Notes: generated by a model from the letters alone, not told the origin. Numbered from the stretch's first letter, positions 6,501 to 13,136 are shown. The stretch is DNA of 16,992 nt from Candidatus Omnitrophota bacterium (GCA_026387595.1 JAPLLL010000139.1:1-16992), one strand, 5' to 3'. Program-made: numbers and translations.

Positions 6501-7029
6501 TTATTCAAATACTGGCGGCCAGGCGTCCAAGTCCACGCCGCTTGCAGCCGTGGCCAAATTTGCCGCGTCAGGTAAAAAGACAGGCAAGAAAGACCTGGGC
6601 TTGATCAGCATGAGCTACGGATATATATATGTGGCAAGCATATCTCTTGGCGCGAACCAGATGCACGCGATAAAAGCGTTCCTGGAAGCCGAGGCATATA
6701 ACGGGCCGTCGCTTATTATCGCTTACGCGCCGTGCATAGCACACGGCATAGACATGAGCAGGACATATGAGGAAGAAAAAAAAGCGGTGCTTGCGGGATA
6801 CTGGCCGCTTTACAGGTACAATCCGATGCTGAAGGCCGAAGGCAAAAATCCGTTTCTATACGATACAAAAGATCCTCAAACAGACCTTATGGATTTCCTG
6901 ATGAACGAAGTAAGATTTAACACATTGAAGAGACAATTCCCCGACATAGCAGACAACCTGTACAAACAAGCGGTGGAGTTTAAAAAAGACAAGCACGCGT
7001 TTTATAAGAAGCTCAGCACTACGCCGTGA
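3520..7029 (+). CDS. nifJ: Pyruvate:ferredoxin (flavodoxin) oxidoreductase, single chain
   Basis: This cytoplasmic enzyme converts pyruvate, CoA and oxidised ferredoxin to acetyl-CoA, CO2 and reduced ferredoxin. The 1169 residues carry the complete fused domain order. The N-terminal pyrimidine-binding domain has YPITPSS (T32), E65 and R115. Domain II and the gamma domain (GYGSDGTVGANKNS, about residue 425) follow. The two-cluster ferredoxin domain has C689/692/695/699 and C745/748/751/755. The TPP domain has C814, C817, C842 and C1072 for the proximal [4Fe-4S] cluster, GDGW (963-966), D991 and N997 for the Mg-TPP site. All residues that correspond to the Desulfovibrio africanus enzyme are kept. 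The chain ends about 97 residues after C1072, so it lacks the extra C-terminal arm reported to protect the D. africanus enzyme from oxygen, which fits a strict anaerobe. It is the first gene of a two-gene unit. Confidence 0.98.
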   Translation: MNDKKMATIDGNTAAAHIAYAFSEVAAIYPITPSSTMGELADEWAANGKKNIFGQVVDVVEMQSEAGASGAVHGSLSAGALTTTFTASQGLLLMIPNMHKIAGEMLPAVFHVAARALACQSLSIFGDQSDVMAVRNTGFALLAGASVQEVMDLAAVAHLSTLESRIPFVNFFDGFRTSSEIQKIEMIDYETLASMLDTKYVEAFRKLALNPDKPFIKTGAQNPDVYFQGRETVNKYYAAAPEIVQKYMDLVAKKTGRKYRLFDYVGVPNAEKIIISMGSACDTIEETVNYLVKKGEKVGAVKVRLYRPFSVEAFRKAVPASVKKIAVLDRTKEPGSIGEPLYLDVVAALTGRNIKIIGGRYGLSSKDFTPAMAKAVFDHLDGAAFHDFTVGITDDVSKKSLPVDDTIDTEPEGVKRCIFWGYGSDGTVGANKNSIKIIGDNTDMYVQGYFSYDSKKSGGITISYLRFGNQKIQAPYLINKADFIALHNPAYIGRYDILEAIKDGGTFLLNSEWSNEEVLSRLTCEMQDIIIKRKVKFYNINALKIAQEVGLGLRINTVMQAAFFKVSGVLEETKATQLIKDSIKKTYQSKGENIVKMNWDAVDRTSAALKQVKLPASKDKISGSCTPKMMISQTADEFAKKVIDKVMHLKGDDIPVSAMPLDGAIPTGTAMLEKRGIATQVPRWIPQNCIQCAMCAITCPHAAVRVKQIEPASLKDAPKTFVSVDSKTKNDKNLKFRAQVYTEDCTGCGNCINICPTKEKSLIFKPIEEERATGETTNAKYFDDLPDNILDGAPINTVKGSQLRKPLFEFSGACGGCGETPYLKLATQLFGERMIIANATGCTSIYSGTFPTIPYTKNKQGKGPAWANSLFEDNAEYGYGMRLAVDANRRHLKFLFEKLLASGVSEALKNSIKKNIELWDRTDEEALVAAAMTKGLLAKERVSADIVSLQDNIVNRSVWSFGGDGWAYDIGYGGLDHVLASNRNINILVLDTEVYSNTGGQASKSTPLAAVAKFAASGKKTGKKDLGLISMSYGYIYVASISLGANQMHAIKAFLEAEAYNGPSLIIAYAPCIAHGIDMSRTYEEEKKAVLAGYWPLYRYNPMLKAEGKNPFLYDTKDPQTDLMDFLMNEVRFNTLKRQFPDIADNLYKQAVEFKKDKHAFYKKLSTTP

Positions 7030-7502
7030 GCAATCGACCCTATCAGACTAAATTCAGTTTTGGCGCCACATCGGCTATCATTACGAATTTAGGGCTCATC
7101 GTAGGCCTGGACACATTAGCGCATCCCCAATTAGCAATTATCAGCGGTATAATGATCATTGCCCTGGCTGACAATATGGCCGATTCATTCGGCATCCATA
7201 TCTATCAGGAATCAGAATATGTCGGCAAGAAAGAAGTTTGGATCTCCACCATAACCAATTTTTTTACACGAATATTTGTTTCATTAACATTTGTAATTTT
7301 AGTACTCGCTTTACCGCTGAAACTGGCAGTACCCTGTTCCGTCATTTGGGGATTAGCGCTGTTGGCCGTCATGAGTTATACAATAGCAAAAGACAGAAAA
7401 ATTAATCCATATTTAGTCATCTTCGAACATATCGGCATTGCTGTTGCCGTTATTATATCAAGCGAATTTGTCGGCAAGCTCTTAATCGGTAAATTTAAAT
7501 GA
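7026..7502 (+). CDS. VIT-like integral membrane protein
   Basis: This 158-residue protein begins with GTG at 7026, overlapping the PFOR stop by four bases (GTGA), which implies translational coupling. It is strongly hydrophobic, with about five membrane segments (roughly residues 12-28, 33-52, 78-100, 104-121 and 133-155). The N-terminal stretch SAIITNLGLIVGLDTL followed by ALADNMADSFGIHIYQESE resembles the first helices of the VIT1/CCC1 family (vacuolar iron/manganese transporters), where D and E residues in this region bind metal. It is shorter than classical members. If the family call is right, it may move iron or manganese, and supply of iron to an Fe-S enzyme would explain the coupling, but that is inference. 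Base composition is more AT-rich than the PFOR gene in front of it. Confidence 0.75.
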   Translation: MSNRPYQTKFSFGATSAIITNLGLIVGLDTLAHPQLAIISGIMIIALADNMADSFGIHIYQESEYVGKKEVWISTITNFFTRIFVSLTFVILVLALPLKLAVPCSVIWGLALLAVMSYTIAKDRKINPYLVIFEHIGIAVAVIISSEFVGKLLIGKFK

Positions 7503-7525
7503 AATCATGTTCATTCTTGAAAGCG

Positions 7526-7534
7526 TGGTATAAT
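7526..7534 (+). promoter_or_regulatory. Extended -10 promoter of the 58-residue gene
   Basis: TGG then TATAAT (7529-7534) forms an extended -10 element. No good -35 is present at 17 bases, which is allowed for this promoter class. A strong SD, AGGAGG (7545-7550), follows ahead of the TTG start. Confidence 0.5.
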
Positions 7535-7555
7535 TAGGATAATCAGGAGGCTATA

Positions 7556-7732
7556 TTGGCAAGGGATAATTACTCGTTTCAAAAGCGCAAGAAAGAATTA
7601 GCAAGGAAGAAGAAACAGGAAGCGAAAATACAGCGCAGGCTGGATAAAAAAAACGCGCAGATCAAAGAGGGCGAAACGCAAACCTCTGCAGAGGCGGGGC
7701 AAACACCTAACGAGTTGCCGCAAATTCTTTAG
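7556..7732 (+). CDS. Small basic protein (58 aa), TTG start
   Basis: The SD AGGAGG sits five bases before a TTG codon. From there a frame of 58 codons runs to TAG. The product begins MARDNYSFQKRKKELARKKK and then continues Gln/Lys/Arg-rich to a neutral Thr/Ala/Gln tail. Short proteins starting ARDNYSF-x-KR-x-KELA-x-KKK recur in many bacterial phyla as conserved hypotheticals. I recognise the pattern but not a function. The first two thirds would form one highly positive helix. No ATG is available at the right distance, so TTG is the likely start. It overlaps the 3' end of the convergent dihydrouridine synthase gene by 26 bases. A 12-bp perfect palindrome CCTCTGCAGAGG lies inside it (7683-7694). 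Confidence 0.75.
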   Translation: MARDNYSFQKRKKELARKKKQEAKIQRRLDKKNAQIKEGETQTSAEAGQTPNELPQIL

Positions 7733-8678
7733 AAGTAGTTACACTGTTTATCAAATTGATCAGTTCGTTGTAAGATCTCTGTCGGAATATCATACCGCGG
7801 ACCTTTGAGGCGTTAGGAAAGCCCTTCAAATACCACATTGCCACTCTTCCCATTATCCCTGTCTTACGAGAGCCCTTTATATCATTGTACTTGTTTATAT
7901 AGTCAAGATGCTCTTTCAGGGCCTTTATTTTTACAGATAAGTTTCGAGCCCTGGGAAGCCTGCCGGTTTTAAGATACTGCCTGATATCTTTAAATATCCA
8001 CGGGTTGCCCAAAGCGCCCCTTGCGACCAGGATTCCGTCGCAGCCGGTTTCAACAAACATCTTTTCAGCCATGACAGGATTGAATATGTTCCCGCTCCCG
8101 AAAACCGGTATCTTTAGCGCCTTTTTAACCGCCCTTATTGATTCATAGTCAATATCCCCGGAATAACCCTGCGAGCGGGTCCTGCCGTGTAAAAAGACAG
8201 TAGAGGCGCCCTTGTCTTCGCATAATTTAGCGGTTTTCACGCATTCGGCCACGTCCCGCATGCTATAGCCGGTCCTTAACTTGACCGTGACAGGTAGATC
8301 CAGATTTGAGGATAATTTTTTGATGATCCTGCCCAGCCTGGCCCGGTTTTGTAAAAGTGCGGCGCCCTCGCCCTTTTTCACCACTTTTTTTGCGGGGCAC
8401 GCGCTGTTTATATCCAGAAAAGATATGTCCACAAGGGTTAAAAGTTTTTGCGCGGCTTCAAACATTGCGCCGGTGTCAGCGCCTAGTAACTGGGCGGCGA
8501 TAGGCCTATCCTTTTTAAGGGTTTTTATGATGCGCCCGTTTTTAGGATGGCCGTAAATTATTGAATTTGAATGGAGCATTTCGAAAAAACACTGCTCAGC
8601 GCCGAATTTGCGGCTCATGAGCCGCAGGGGAAGGTCCGTTATGCCTGACATCGGGGCCAGATACACCTTAGGGTCCAT
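7707..8678 (-). CDS. dus: tRNA-dihydrouridine synthase (DusB-like)
   Basis: This 323-residue flavoenzyme reduces uridine to dihydrouridine in the tRNA D loop, using FMN and NADPH. The N-terminal TIM barrel starts LAPMSGITDLPLR, and AAQLLGAD follows. The catalytic cysteine is C94 in the segment NSACPAKKV, where most family members have GCP, so A93 replaces the usual glycine. The VKLRTGY strand and HGRTRSQGYSG motif bind substrate and FMN. FGSGNI and GILVARGALGNPWIF bind the FMN phosphate. The C-terminal helical domain (DIKGSRKTGIMGRVAMWYLKGFPNA) is the RNA-binding part. Length is normal for the family. The ATG at 8678 follows a TATAAT by six bases, so the mRNA is probably leaderless. Its 3' end overlaps the small basic gene. 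Confidence 0.96.
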   Translation of the reverse strand: MDPKVYLAPMSGITDLPLRLMSRKFGAEQCFFEMLHSNSIIYGHPKNGRIIKTLKKDRPIAAQLLGADTGAMFEAAQKLLTLVDISFLDINSACPAKKVVKKGEGAALLQNRARLGRIIKKLSSNLDLPVTVKLRTGYSMRDVAECVKTAKLCEDKGASTVFLHGRTRSQGYSGDIDYESIRAVKKALKIPVFGSGNIFNPVMAEKMFVETGCDGILVARGALGNPWIFKDIRQYLKTGRLPRARNLSVKIKALKEHLDYINKYNDIKGSRKTGIMGRVAMWYLKGFPNASKVRGMIFRQRSYNELINLINSVTTSKEFAATR

Positions 8679-8684
8679 CAGGGC

Positions 8685-8690
8685 ATTATA
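8685..8690 (-). promoter_or_regulatory. -10 element of a leaderless dus transcript
   Basis: On the minus strand TATAAT is followed by GCCCTG and then the ATG, the same six-base spacing as at 2140-2152. No SD precedes this ATG. The -35 is weak (TTTATT at 17 bases). Confidence 0.55.
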
Positions 8691-8733
8691 CTACCTTACA
8701 GGCAATAAATAAAGCCGTAGTTAAAAGAAATGC

Positions 8734-8762
8734 TTGAAATTTCGCCGTAAAAGAGATATACT
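8734..8762 (+). promoter_or_regulatory. Promoter of the zinc-ribbon gene
   Basis: TTGAAA (8734-8739) and TATACT (8757-8762) with a 17-base spacer. It lies in the gap divergent from dus. The leader would be about 50 bases and ends with SD AAAGGAGG before the ATG at 8819. Confidence 0.65.
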
Positions 8763-8818
8763 TAGTTAGTTGTAAGTGTGACTGGTTTTAGGTGAAGGTA
8801 AGCCAAAAAGGAGGCAGT

Positions 8819-8986
8819 ATGGGGTTTCAAAGAGGTGGCGGCGGATTCGGCGGAGCACCGCGGGAAATGCACAAGGCAACATGTGCGGAGTGTAAGAAGG
8901 AATGCGAAGTACCTTTCAAGCCCAGCGGAGATCGTCCGGTCTATTGCAAGGAGTGCTTCTCTAAGCGCAAGGACAGCGGCCGCTAA
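8819..8986 (+). CDS. CxxC zinc-ribbon small protein (55 aa)
   Basis: The ATG at 8819 follows a strong SD, AAAGGAGG, by five bases. An in-frame GTG at 8792 would add nine residues but has no SD, so the shorter form is chosen. The protein has a Gly-rich start (RGGGGFGG) and then a four-cysteine zinc knuckle: C22-x2-C25 and C43-x2-C46, with an extra C29. The body reads ECEVPFKPSGDRPVYCKECF, the pattern of the widespread CxxC small zinc-ribbon proteins found in several uncultivated phyla. The Gly-rich N-terminus suggests nucleic acid contact, but no activity is known. The stop overlaps the hexokinase stop by 4 bp in tail-to-tail orientation. A terminator follows inside the hexokinase gene. Confidence 0.88.
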   Translation: MGFQRGGGGFGGAPREMHKATCAECKKECEVPFKPSGDRPVYCKECFSKRKDSGR

Positions 8987-10224
8987 GAGTTAGACGCAGT
9001 TGCGGCAACTACGGCGGCGCCTTTTCCGGAGCCGTCTTGTGTTAAGGCCAGGGATATTTTCCTGGCCTTTTCTTTTAGTATAGCAACCAATGAGCTTTTA
9101 ATATGGCTGCGGTATTTCGGCCATTTCTCGAAAAGGGAACCGTCTATTGCGACGGTGTGGCCCCTTTTAAGGCCGGGATCGATCCTGAGTATGACCGCTA
9201 CAATGGCAGCGGCGCTTATTTGAGCTGACCTAGCCGATACCATCCCGCATATGCGTTTCATCAATAGCCTATCCGCATATGTCAAACTTGGAGCGCCCAG
9301 GCCTTTTAACAGCCTGGCGATCCCGCCAAGACGCCTTGAAATATCGCTTTCCGCAAGCGATAAGTGAGTCGTTGTAAACTCCCAGGGTTTCAGTATTTTT
9401 TTGTTTGTCATATCGCTAAATATCAGCCGCGCAAGTTCCCCCAGATACATGCCAGAAACCATCTTTTCGAGCGTTTGTCTCCCGGGGTTAGGGGTTGTGG
9501 CATCCATTTTCCTGTCATATATGGTCCGCGGCAGCCGGTTAAAATTTCCCCATTCTATGTTTATTGCCATTTCGCCCATTTTCTTTTCAGGGTAAGCGGC
9601 ATTTGTTCCCGTACCGAGTATCACGCCCAGGTCGCAGCCGGGGTCGCTGTATCTTTTGGTAACCAGGGTGCCTATGGTGTCATTGATCAGCGCGGCTATC
9701 TTTATATTATGCAGGCCCTTGCGTTTCAGGGCCTTATTTACAAGCTGCACCACATCTTTTCCGACGGTATTTTTTGCGGAGAAGCCTTTGTTCCAGGATA
9801 GCAGTATCCCGTTGGAAATATTGGTCTGGCGTACGGGAAACGAAAAGGTAAACCCAAGCAGTATTTTTTCCCCGGCGCCGATCTTATTGGCGAGCATGAA
9901 ACGTTTAAGGCTTGCCGCAATAAACCCGAAAAGCTGTTTTTGGGTCCCGGTTATATCCCTGGTTTTTAACCGGAACCTGTGCTGTGCGGGAATAGAGATT
10001 CTCCCGCGGCCCCCTAGGGTTATTTCCAGGATCCTGAAGTTCGTCCCGCCCAGGTCCAGGGCGATGAACCTGCCCGTTTCGCTGCCTGTAGGCATGGAGG
10101 CAAAGGTAGGTATCATTGCAAGGGAACTTTTGCGGCCGGAAAGGCCCGCCGACATTTCGGAATGGAAATCCTTTATTATTTTGTTTATGGTTTCAGGGCT
10201 GATCCGGAAGGATTTTTCTACCAT
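8983..10224 (-). CDS. Eukaryotic-type hexokinase
   Basis: This cytoplasmic enzyme phosphorylates hexoses with ATP. The 413 residues cover both hexokinase domains. The phosphate-binding loop is DLGGTNFR (57-64). The family signature LGFTFSFPVRQ (123-133) leads to SWNKGF (143-148) in the sugar-binding site. The catalytic base is D182 in INDTIGTL. Further motifs are VILGTGTNAAY, INIEWGNF, AIDGSLFEKWP and the C-terminal adenosine loop DGSGKGAAVVAA. These are the motifs of the hexokinase family of yeast and animals (hexokinase_1/hexokinase_2), not of the bacterial glucokinase or ROK families. It is shorter than yeast hexokinase (about 485 residues). The ATG is nine bases after a TATAAT, so the leader is very short and has no SD. 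Which hexose it prefers cannot be read from sequence. Confidence 0.93.
   Translation of the reverse strand: MVEKSFRISPETINKIIKDFHSEMSAGLSGRKSSLAMIPTFASMPTGSETGRFIALDLGGTNFRILEITLGGRGRISIPAQHRFRLKTRDITGTQKQLFGFIAASLKRFMLANKIGAGEKILLGFTFSFPVRQTNISNGILLSWNKGFSAKNTVGKDVVQLVNKALKRKGLHNIKIAALINDTIGTLVTKRYSDPGCDLGVILGTGTNAAYPEKKMGEMAINIEWGNFNRLPRTIYDRKMDATTPNPGRQTLEKMVSGMYLGELARLIFSDMTNKKILKPWEFTTTHLSLAESDISRRLGGIARLLKGLGAPSLTYADRLLMKRICGMVSARSAQISAAAIVAVILRIDPGLKRGHTVAIDGSLFEKWPKYRSHIKSSLVAILKEKARKISLALTQDGSGKGAAVVAATASNS
9044..9076 (+). terminator. Intrinsic terminator of the zinc-ribbon gene, inside the hexokinase gene
   Basis: AAGGCCAGG (9044-9052) pairs perfectly with CCTGGCCTT (9061-9069) around an eight-base loop, followed by TTTTCTTTT (9068-9076). 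It has a T run only on the plus strand, so it should stop transcription from 8757 but not hexokinase mRNA. On the minus strand the same bases encode part of ...KEKARKISLALT. Confidence 0.8.
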
Positions 10225-10233
10225 ACGCCCCGT

Positions 10234-10262
10234 ATTATAGCATAAAAATTTTTACCGGGCAA
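10234..10262 (-). promoter_or_regulatory. Promoter of the hexokinase gene
   Basis: On the minus strand TTGCCC (10262-10257), a 17-base spacer and TATAAT (10239-10234). The first mRNA base would lie about two bases before the ATG at 10224, so translation is leaderless or nearly so. Confidence 0.65.
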
Positions 10263-10284
10263 AAATAAATATCCATTACCCGGA

Positions 10285-10301
10285 GCAAGCAAAAGGCTTG
10301 C
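10285..10301. promoter_or_regulatory. Inverted repeat at the plus-strand -35, possible operator
   Basis: GCAAGC (10285-10290) and GCTTGC (10296-10301) are perfect inverted halves separated by AAAAG. The right half overlaps the -35 (TTGCGG, 10298-10303) of the operon promoter, and the repeat lies just upstream of the hexokinase promoter, so a bound protein could affect both directions. Confidence 0.4.
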
Positions 10302-10326
10302 GGACGGCTTTTATTTAATCTATAAT
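10298..10326 (+). promoter_or_regulatory. Promoter of the membrane/signalling operon
   Basis: TTGCGG (10298-10303) and TATAAT (10321-10326) with a 17-base spacer. The leader to the ATG at 10351 is about 18 bases and carries a weak SD (AAAGGCAGG). No other clear promoter or terminator is seen before the window ends, so this may drive the whole six-gene row. Confidence 0.65.
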
Positions 10327-10350
10327 ATGCTGTAAAAGGCAGGCTTAGTT

Positions 10351-11793
10351 ATGGCTATAGACGAAAAATTGAAACGTAGATTGTCCCGCCTGTTTAAACC
10401 GCGTTTTGCGGTCTTATATCCGCTTGCCGCCTGGGCCCTGATCTGGGGATATTCAACAATACATTCCATAATGCAGGGGGCATGGTTTATATTACCCGGG
10501 CTTGTTATCCGTTCGTGGGCAAATTTTTATGCGGTCAAGATGGAAAAACTGACTACCTGCGGCCCGTATGCGTATGTAAGGCACCCGCTGTATCTGGGCA
10601 GTTTTTTGATAGTGCTCGGGTTCCTGACCATGCTGAACGTCCATTGGGTGGTGGCGATCATTTGTCTGGGGGTAGTCGGCGGTACTGTATATAATGTTAC
10701 CGTGAGGAATGAAGACGGGATGCTGACGAAAAAATTCGGGCAGGAGTACCTGGAATACAAGAAAAGGGTCCCGGCGTTTTTCCCGGCCGCCCGCCCCTAC
10801 AGGAACGGCCCGCAGTGGAACTGGAGCGTAGAGAGGTATCTGCGCAGCCAGGAATATAAGTTGTTTTTATGGACGGCCATCCTGACGATATTTTTTTACC
10901 TTAAAACAAAGCTATTAATTGAAAAAGGAGGTTTTGACGCCGGGGTAATTACCTTAATCGTGGTTGCGGTTTTTCTGGCACTTGTTGATGTGGCAGGCGA
11001 GTTTTTTAGAAAAAAGGGAAAGGTATTTGTGGCGCTTTTGGTTTTGTCAGCCGCCGTTGTTATATCCGCCGCCGCGGCGTGTGCAGAAGACGGGGTATTT
11101 ATCACAAGATACAGCTGCAAAGACCTGGAGGGTAAACAGCGTTGGGAGGCGACTGCCACGATAATAGCCTTAAAGGATAAGGGCGATAACGTATACCTTA
11201 TAACCGAAGAGGGCAGTGGTTTATATTACGGCTTCAAGGTGCCTGTACGCTGGAAGTCGGACACCGAATTTATAAGCAATGAAAAAAATATTATTCCCCT
11301 GCGCGCCAAAAGGCTTGTTTTTTCAGAGAGCGGTATTTTGCTGCTTCAGGAATCCCAGGAATTTGATCCAGAAAAACGCGAAGTGACATGCCATAGGAAA
11401 CGGCCGGGAACCGGGGAAGACATTCTGCGGTCATTCAGATATGAAGGAGACATAGTAAACAGGCTTTTACTCAGTTTGTATATCCAGAAATTCCTGGAAA
11501 ACGGGAAACTGGAAAAAGTTTTTTATGTACTGAGCAACGAACCTTCATTATATAAAGTTACCGCCTCAGTCACGGGAAAAAAAGAAATAACAATTAACGG
11601 AGCAAAGTACCTCGCCTATAAAATATGCCTTAATCCGCATATAGGGCTTTTAAGCCCGCTTAAGATCATATTGCCGAAAGTTTATGTGTGGCACCTTGCT
11701 GCCCCTAAATTCAACTGGCTCAAATGCAAGGGTCCCGAAGAAACCGTTAGTTCCCCGACAGTAGAAATAGAAACGCTGGATACGCTGAGATGA
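10351..11793 (+). CDS. ICMT/PEMT-like membrane methyltransferase fused to a secreted domain
   Basis: This 480-residue protein has two unlike halves. Residues 1-155 have several membrane segments and the isoprenylcysteine methyltransferase / phospholipid methyltransferase signature: GPYAYVRHPLYLG (71-83, with R77-H78-P79), then NEDGMLTKKFGQEYLEYKKRVPAFFP. This half would bind S-adenosylmethionine in the membrane. Two more membrane segments follow (about 170-188 and 197-213). A third hydrophobic stretch (225-243) ends ACAED, like a signal peptide with a cleavage site after A245. The remaining 235 residues look like a soluble, beta-rich exported domain, similar in style to DUF3108-type proteins, without a recognised active site. 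The frame is unbroken, so this is a fusion, not a sequencing error that I can see. The methyl acceptor is unknown. Confidence 0.8.
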   Translation: MAIDEKLKRRLSRLFKPRFAVLYPLAAWALIWGYSTIHSIMQGAWFILPGLVIRSWANFYAVKMEKLTTCGPYAYVRHPLYLGSFLIVLGFLTMLNVHWVVAIICLGVVGGTVYNVTVRNEDGMLTKKFGQEYLEYKKRVPAFFPAARPYRNGPQWNWSVERYLRSQEYKLFLWTAILTIFFYLKTKLLIEKGGFDAGVITLIVVAVFLALVDVAGEFFRKKGKVFVALLVLSAAVVISAAAACAEDGVFITRYSCKDLEGKQRWEATATIIALKDKGDNVYLITEEGSGLYYGFKVPVRWKSDTEFISNEKNIIPLRAKRLVFSESGILLLQESQEFDPEKREVTCHRKRPGTGEDILRSFRYEGDIVNRLLLSLYIQKFLENGKLEKVFYVLSNEPSLYKVTASVTGKKEITINGAKYLAYKICLNPHIGLLSPLKIILPKVYVWHLAAPKFNWLKCKGPEETVSSPTVEIETLDTLR

Positions 11794-11797
11794 GCAC

Positions 11798-13132
11798 ATG
11801 GCAGATAAAATAATACCAGACAGGCTTAGGGAAGAGTACAGGGCCGAATTAAAACATGTATTCCGGATCAGGACGAATCTTTTTTGCTACGTCACTATCG
11901 CGGCGCTTGTTTTGGAGCTGATACTTGCGTTTACCGCAGTGCGCGGCATAATAGGCCCCAAGGATAATCCCGGGATAATCGGCGGCATAATATTTTCGGT
12001 ATTTTTACTGGCAACGGACCGGATCAAAAAACCACTCAGGGCGCAGAAATCCAGGGCGTTCTTTTTCAGCATATGCCTTATAGCTATTGCGGTCCTTGCC
12101 GCAGTCGCCCACCCGGAGATCATAACGTACCTCGGGATAACGCTTATCCTGCTTGCCATGTTTACCAGCACGCTGCTTTTGCCGTGGAACGCCGCAGAGG
12201 TCGCCGTAATAAGCGCTTTCGCGATACTGAATTTCCTGTGGATCTACGGAAAATACAATATATGCGTAAACAGGAATATTTTTGAGATAAACATAGCTGT
12301 GCTGGCAGTCGCCTCCGCCATATGCATCATCGTAAAACGCAGCGAAGATATAATGCGGCGCAGGGATTTTGTCCTCAAAAAAGAAATAGAGGATAAAAAC
12401 AGGATCATGATGAAGGAACTGGAACTGGCGCAGAAGATCCATAGCGGCCTGATACCGAAGTCCATATCCACCGAAAACGTGGATATCGCCGTTACATACA
12501 AGCCGATGCTTTACATAGGCGGCGATTACGCAAAATTTCATTTTCCCGGCAAAAACAAACTGCTTTTCATAATAGCGGATATAACGGGCCACGGCGTATC
12601 CGCGGCGCTTCTGGTTAACAGGATGCATACCGAAATAGAGACCCTGCTCCGTGAGAATATACTGCCGGGCGAGCTGCTTAAACGGCTGGATGATTTCATA
12701 AAATCAGATTTCGGGCAGATGGGCATATACCTGAGCGCGTTCTGCGGCCTGCTGGATTTTGCGGACAATAGCCTCATCTATTCAAATTACGGGCACCCGC
12801 CGCAGATACTTTTCCAGAGGGCCGGCAACAAGATAGTATTCATGGAAGCGCAGACGTTTTTGATGGGGATCGGCATGGAAACGCCGGATGTCCATCAGAT
12901 AAAATTAAATTTTAGCAGGGGCGACAGGATATTGCTTTTTACAGACGGCCTTATCGAGACAAAAAATATATCCGGAGAGGAATTCGGGTATGACAGGCTC
13001 AAAGAGTTTGTTAAGGATAATTCGGGCCTTAACGTCCTGGCGCTTAACGAAGGGCTTGTCTCCCAGCTCGCCGGTTTCCAAAGCGGGGAACAGAAGGACG
13101 ACATATTCCTTTTATCGGTGCAGATAAAATAA
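11798..13132 (+). CDS. SpoIIE/RsbU-type PP2C phosphatase with six-TM sensor
   Basis: This 444-residue protein starts four bases after the previous stop. About six membrane segments occupy residues 28-180. A short helical linker (ELELAQKIHSGLIPK, near 205) is typical of RsbU-like proteins and joins the membrane part to the phosphatase. The PP2C domain has the metal-binding acids D243 (GGDY), D261 (IADITGHG), D383 (FTDGLIE) and D434/D435 (KDDIFLL), so it should be active. Such enzymes dephosphorylate STAS-domain anti-anti-sigma factors and so release sigma factors or other partners. No STAS or anti-sigma gene is visible in this window, so the target lies elsewhere. The membrane half has no recognised ligand domain; it may sense the membrane directly. 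Confidence 0.93.
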   Translation: MADKIIPDRLREEYRAELKHVFRIRTNLFCYVTIAALVLELILAFTAVRGIIGPKDNPGIIGGIIFSVFLLATDRIKKPLRAQKSRAFFFSICLIAIAVLAAVAHPEIITYLGITLILLAMFTSTLLLPWNAAEVAVISAFAILNFLWIYGKYNICVNRNIFEINIAVLAVASAICIIVKRSEDIMRRRDFVLKKEIEDKNRIMMKELELAQKIHSGLIPKSISTENVDIAVTYKPMLYIGGDYAKFHFPGKNKLLFIIADITGHGVSAALLVNRMHTEIETLLRENILPGELLKRLDDFIKSDFGQMGIYLSAFCGLLDFADNSLIYSNYGHPPQILFQRAGNKIVFMEAQTFLMGIGMETPDVHQIKLNFSRGDRILLFTDGLIETKNISGEEFGYDRLKEFVKDNSGLNVLALNEGLVSQLAGFQSGEQKDDIFLLSVQIK

Positions 13133-13136
13133 AACC

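Noticed and set aside
9656..10240. Plus-strand 194-codon frame opposite hexokinase
   Set aside because: It is a shadow of the hexokinase gene, whose motifs are all intact on the minus strand.
12005..12628. Minus-strand 207-codon frame opposite the phosphatase gene
   Set aside because: It is a shadow in an operon with clear plus-strand motifs; no SD and no recognisable domain.
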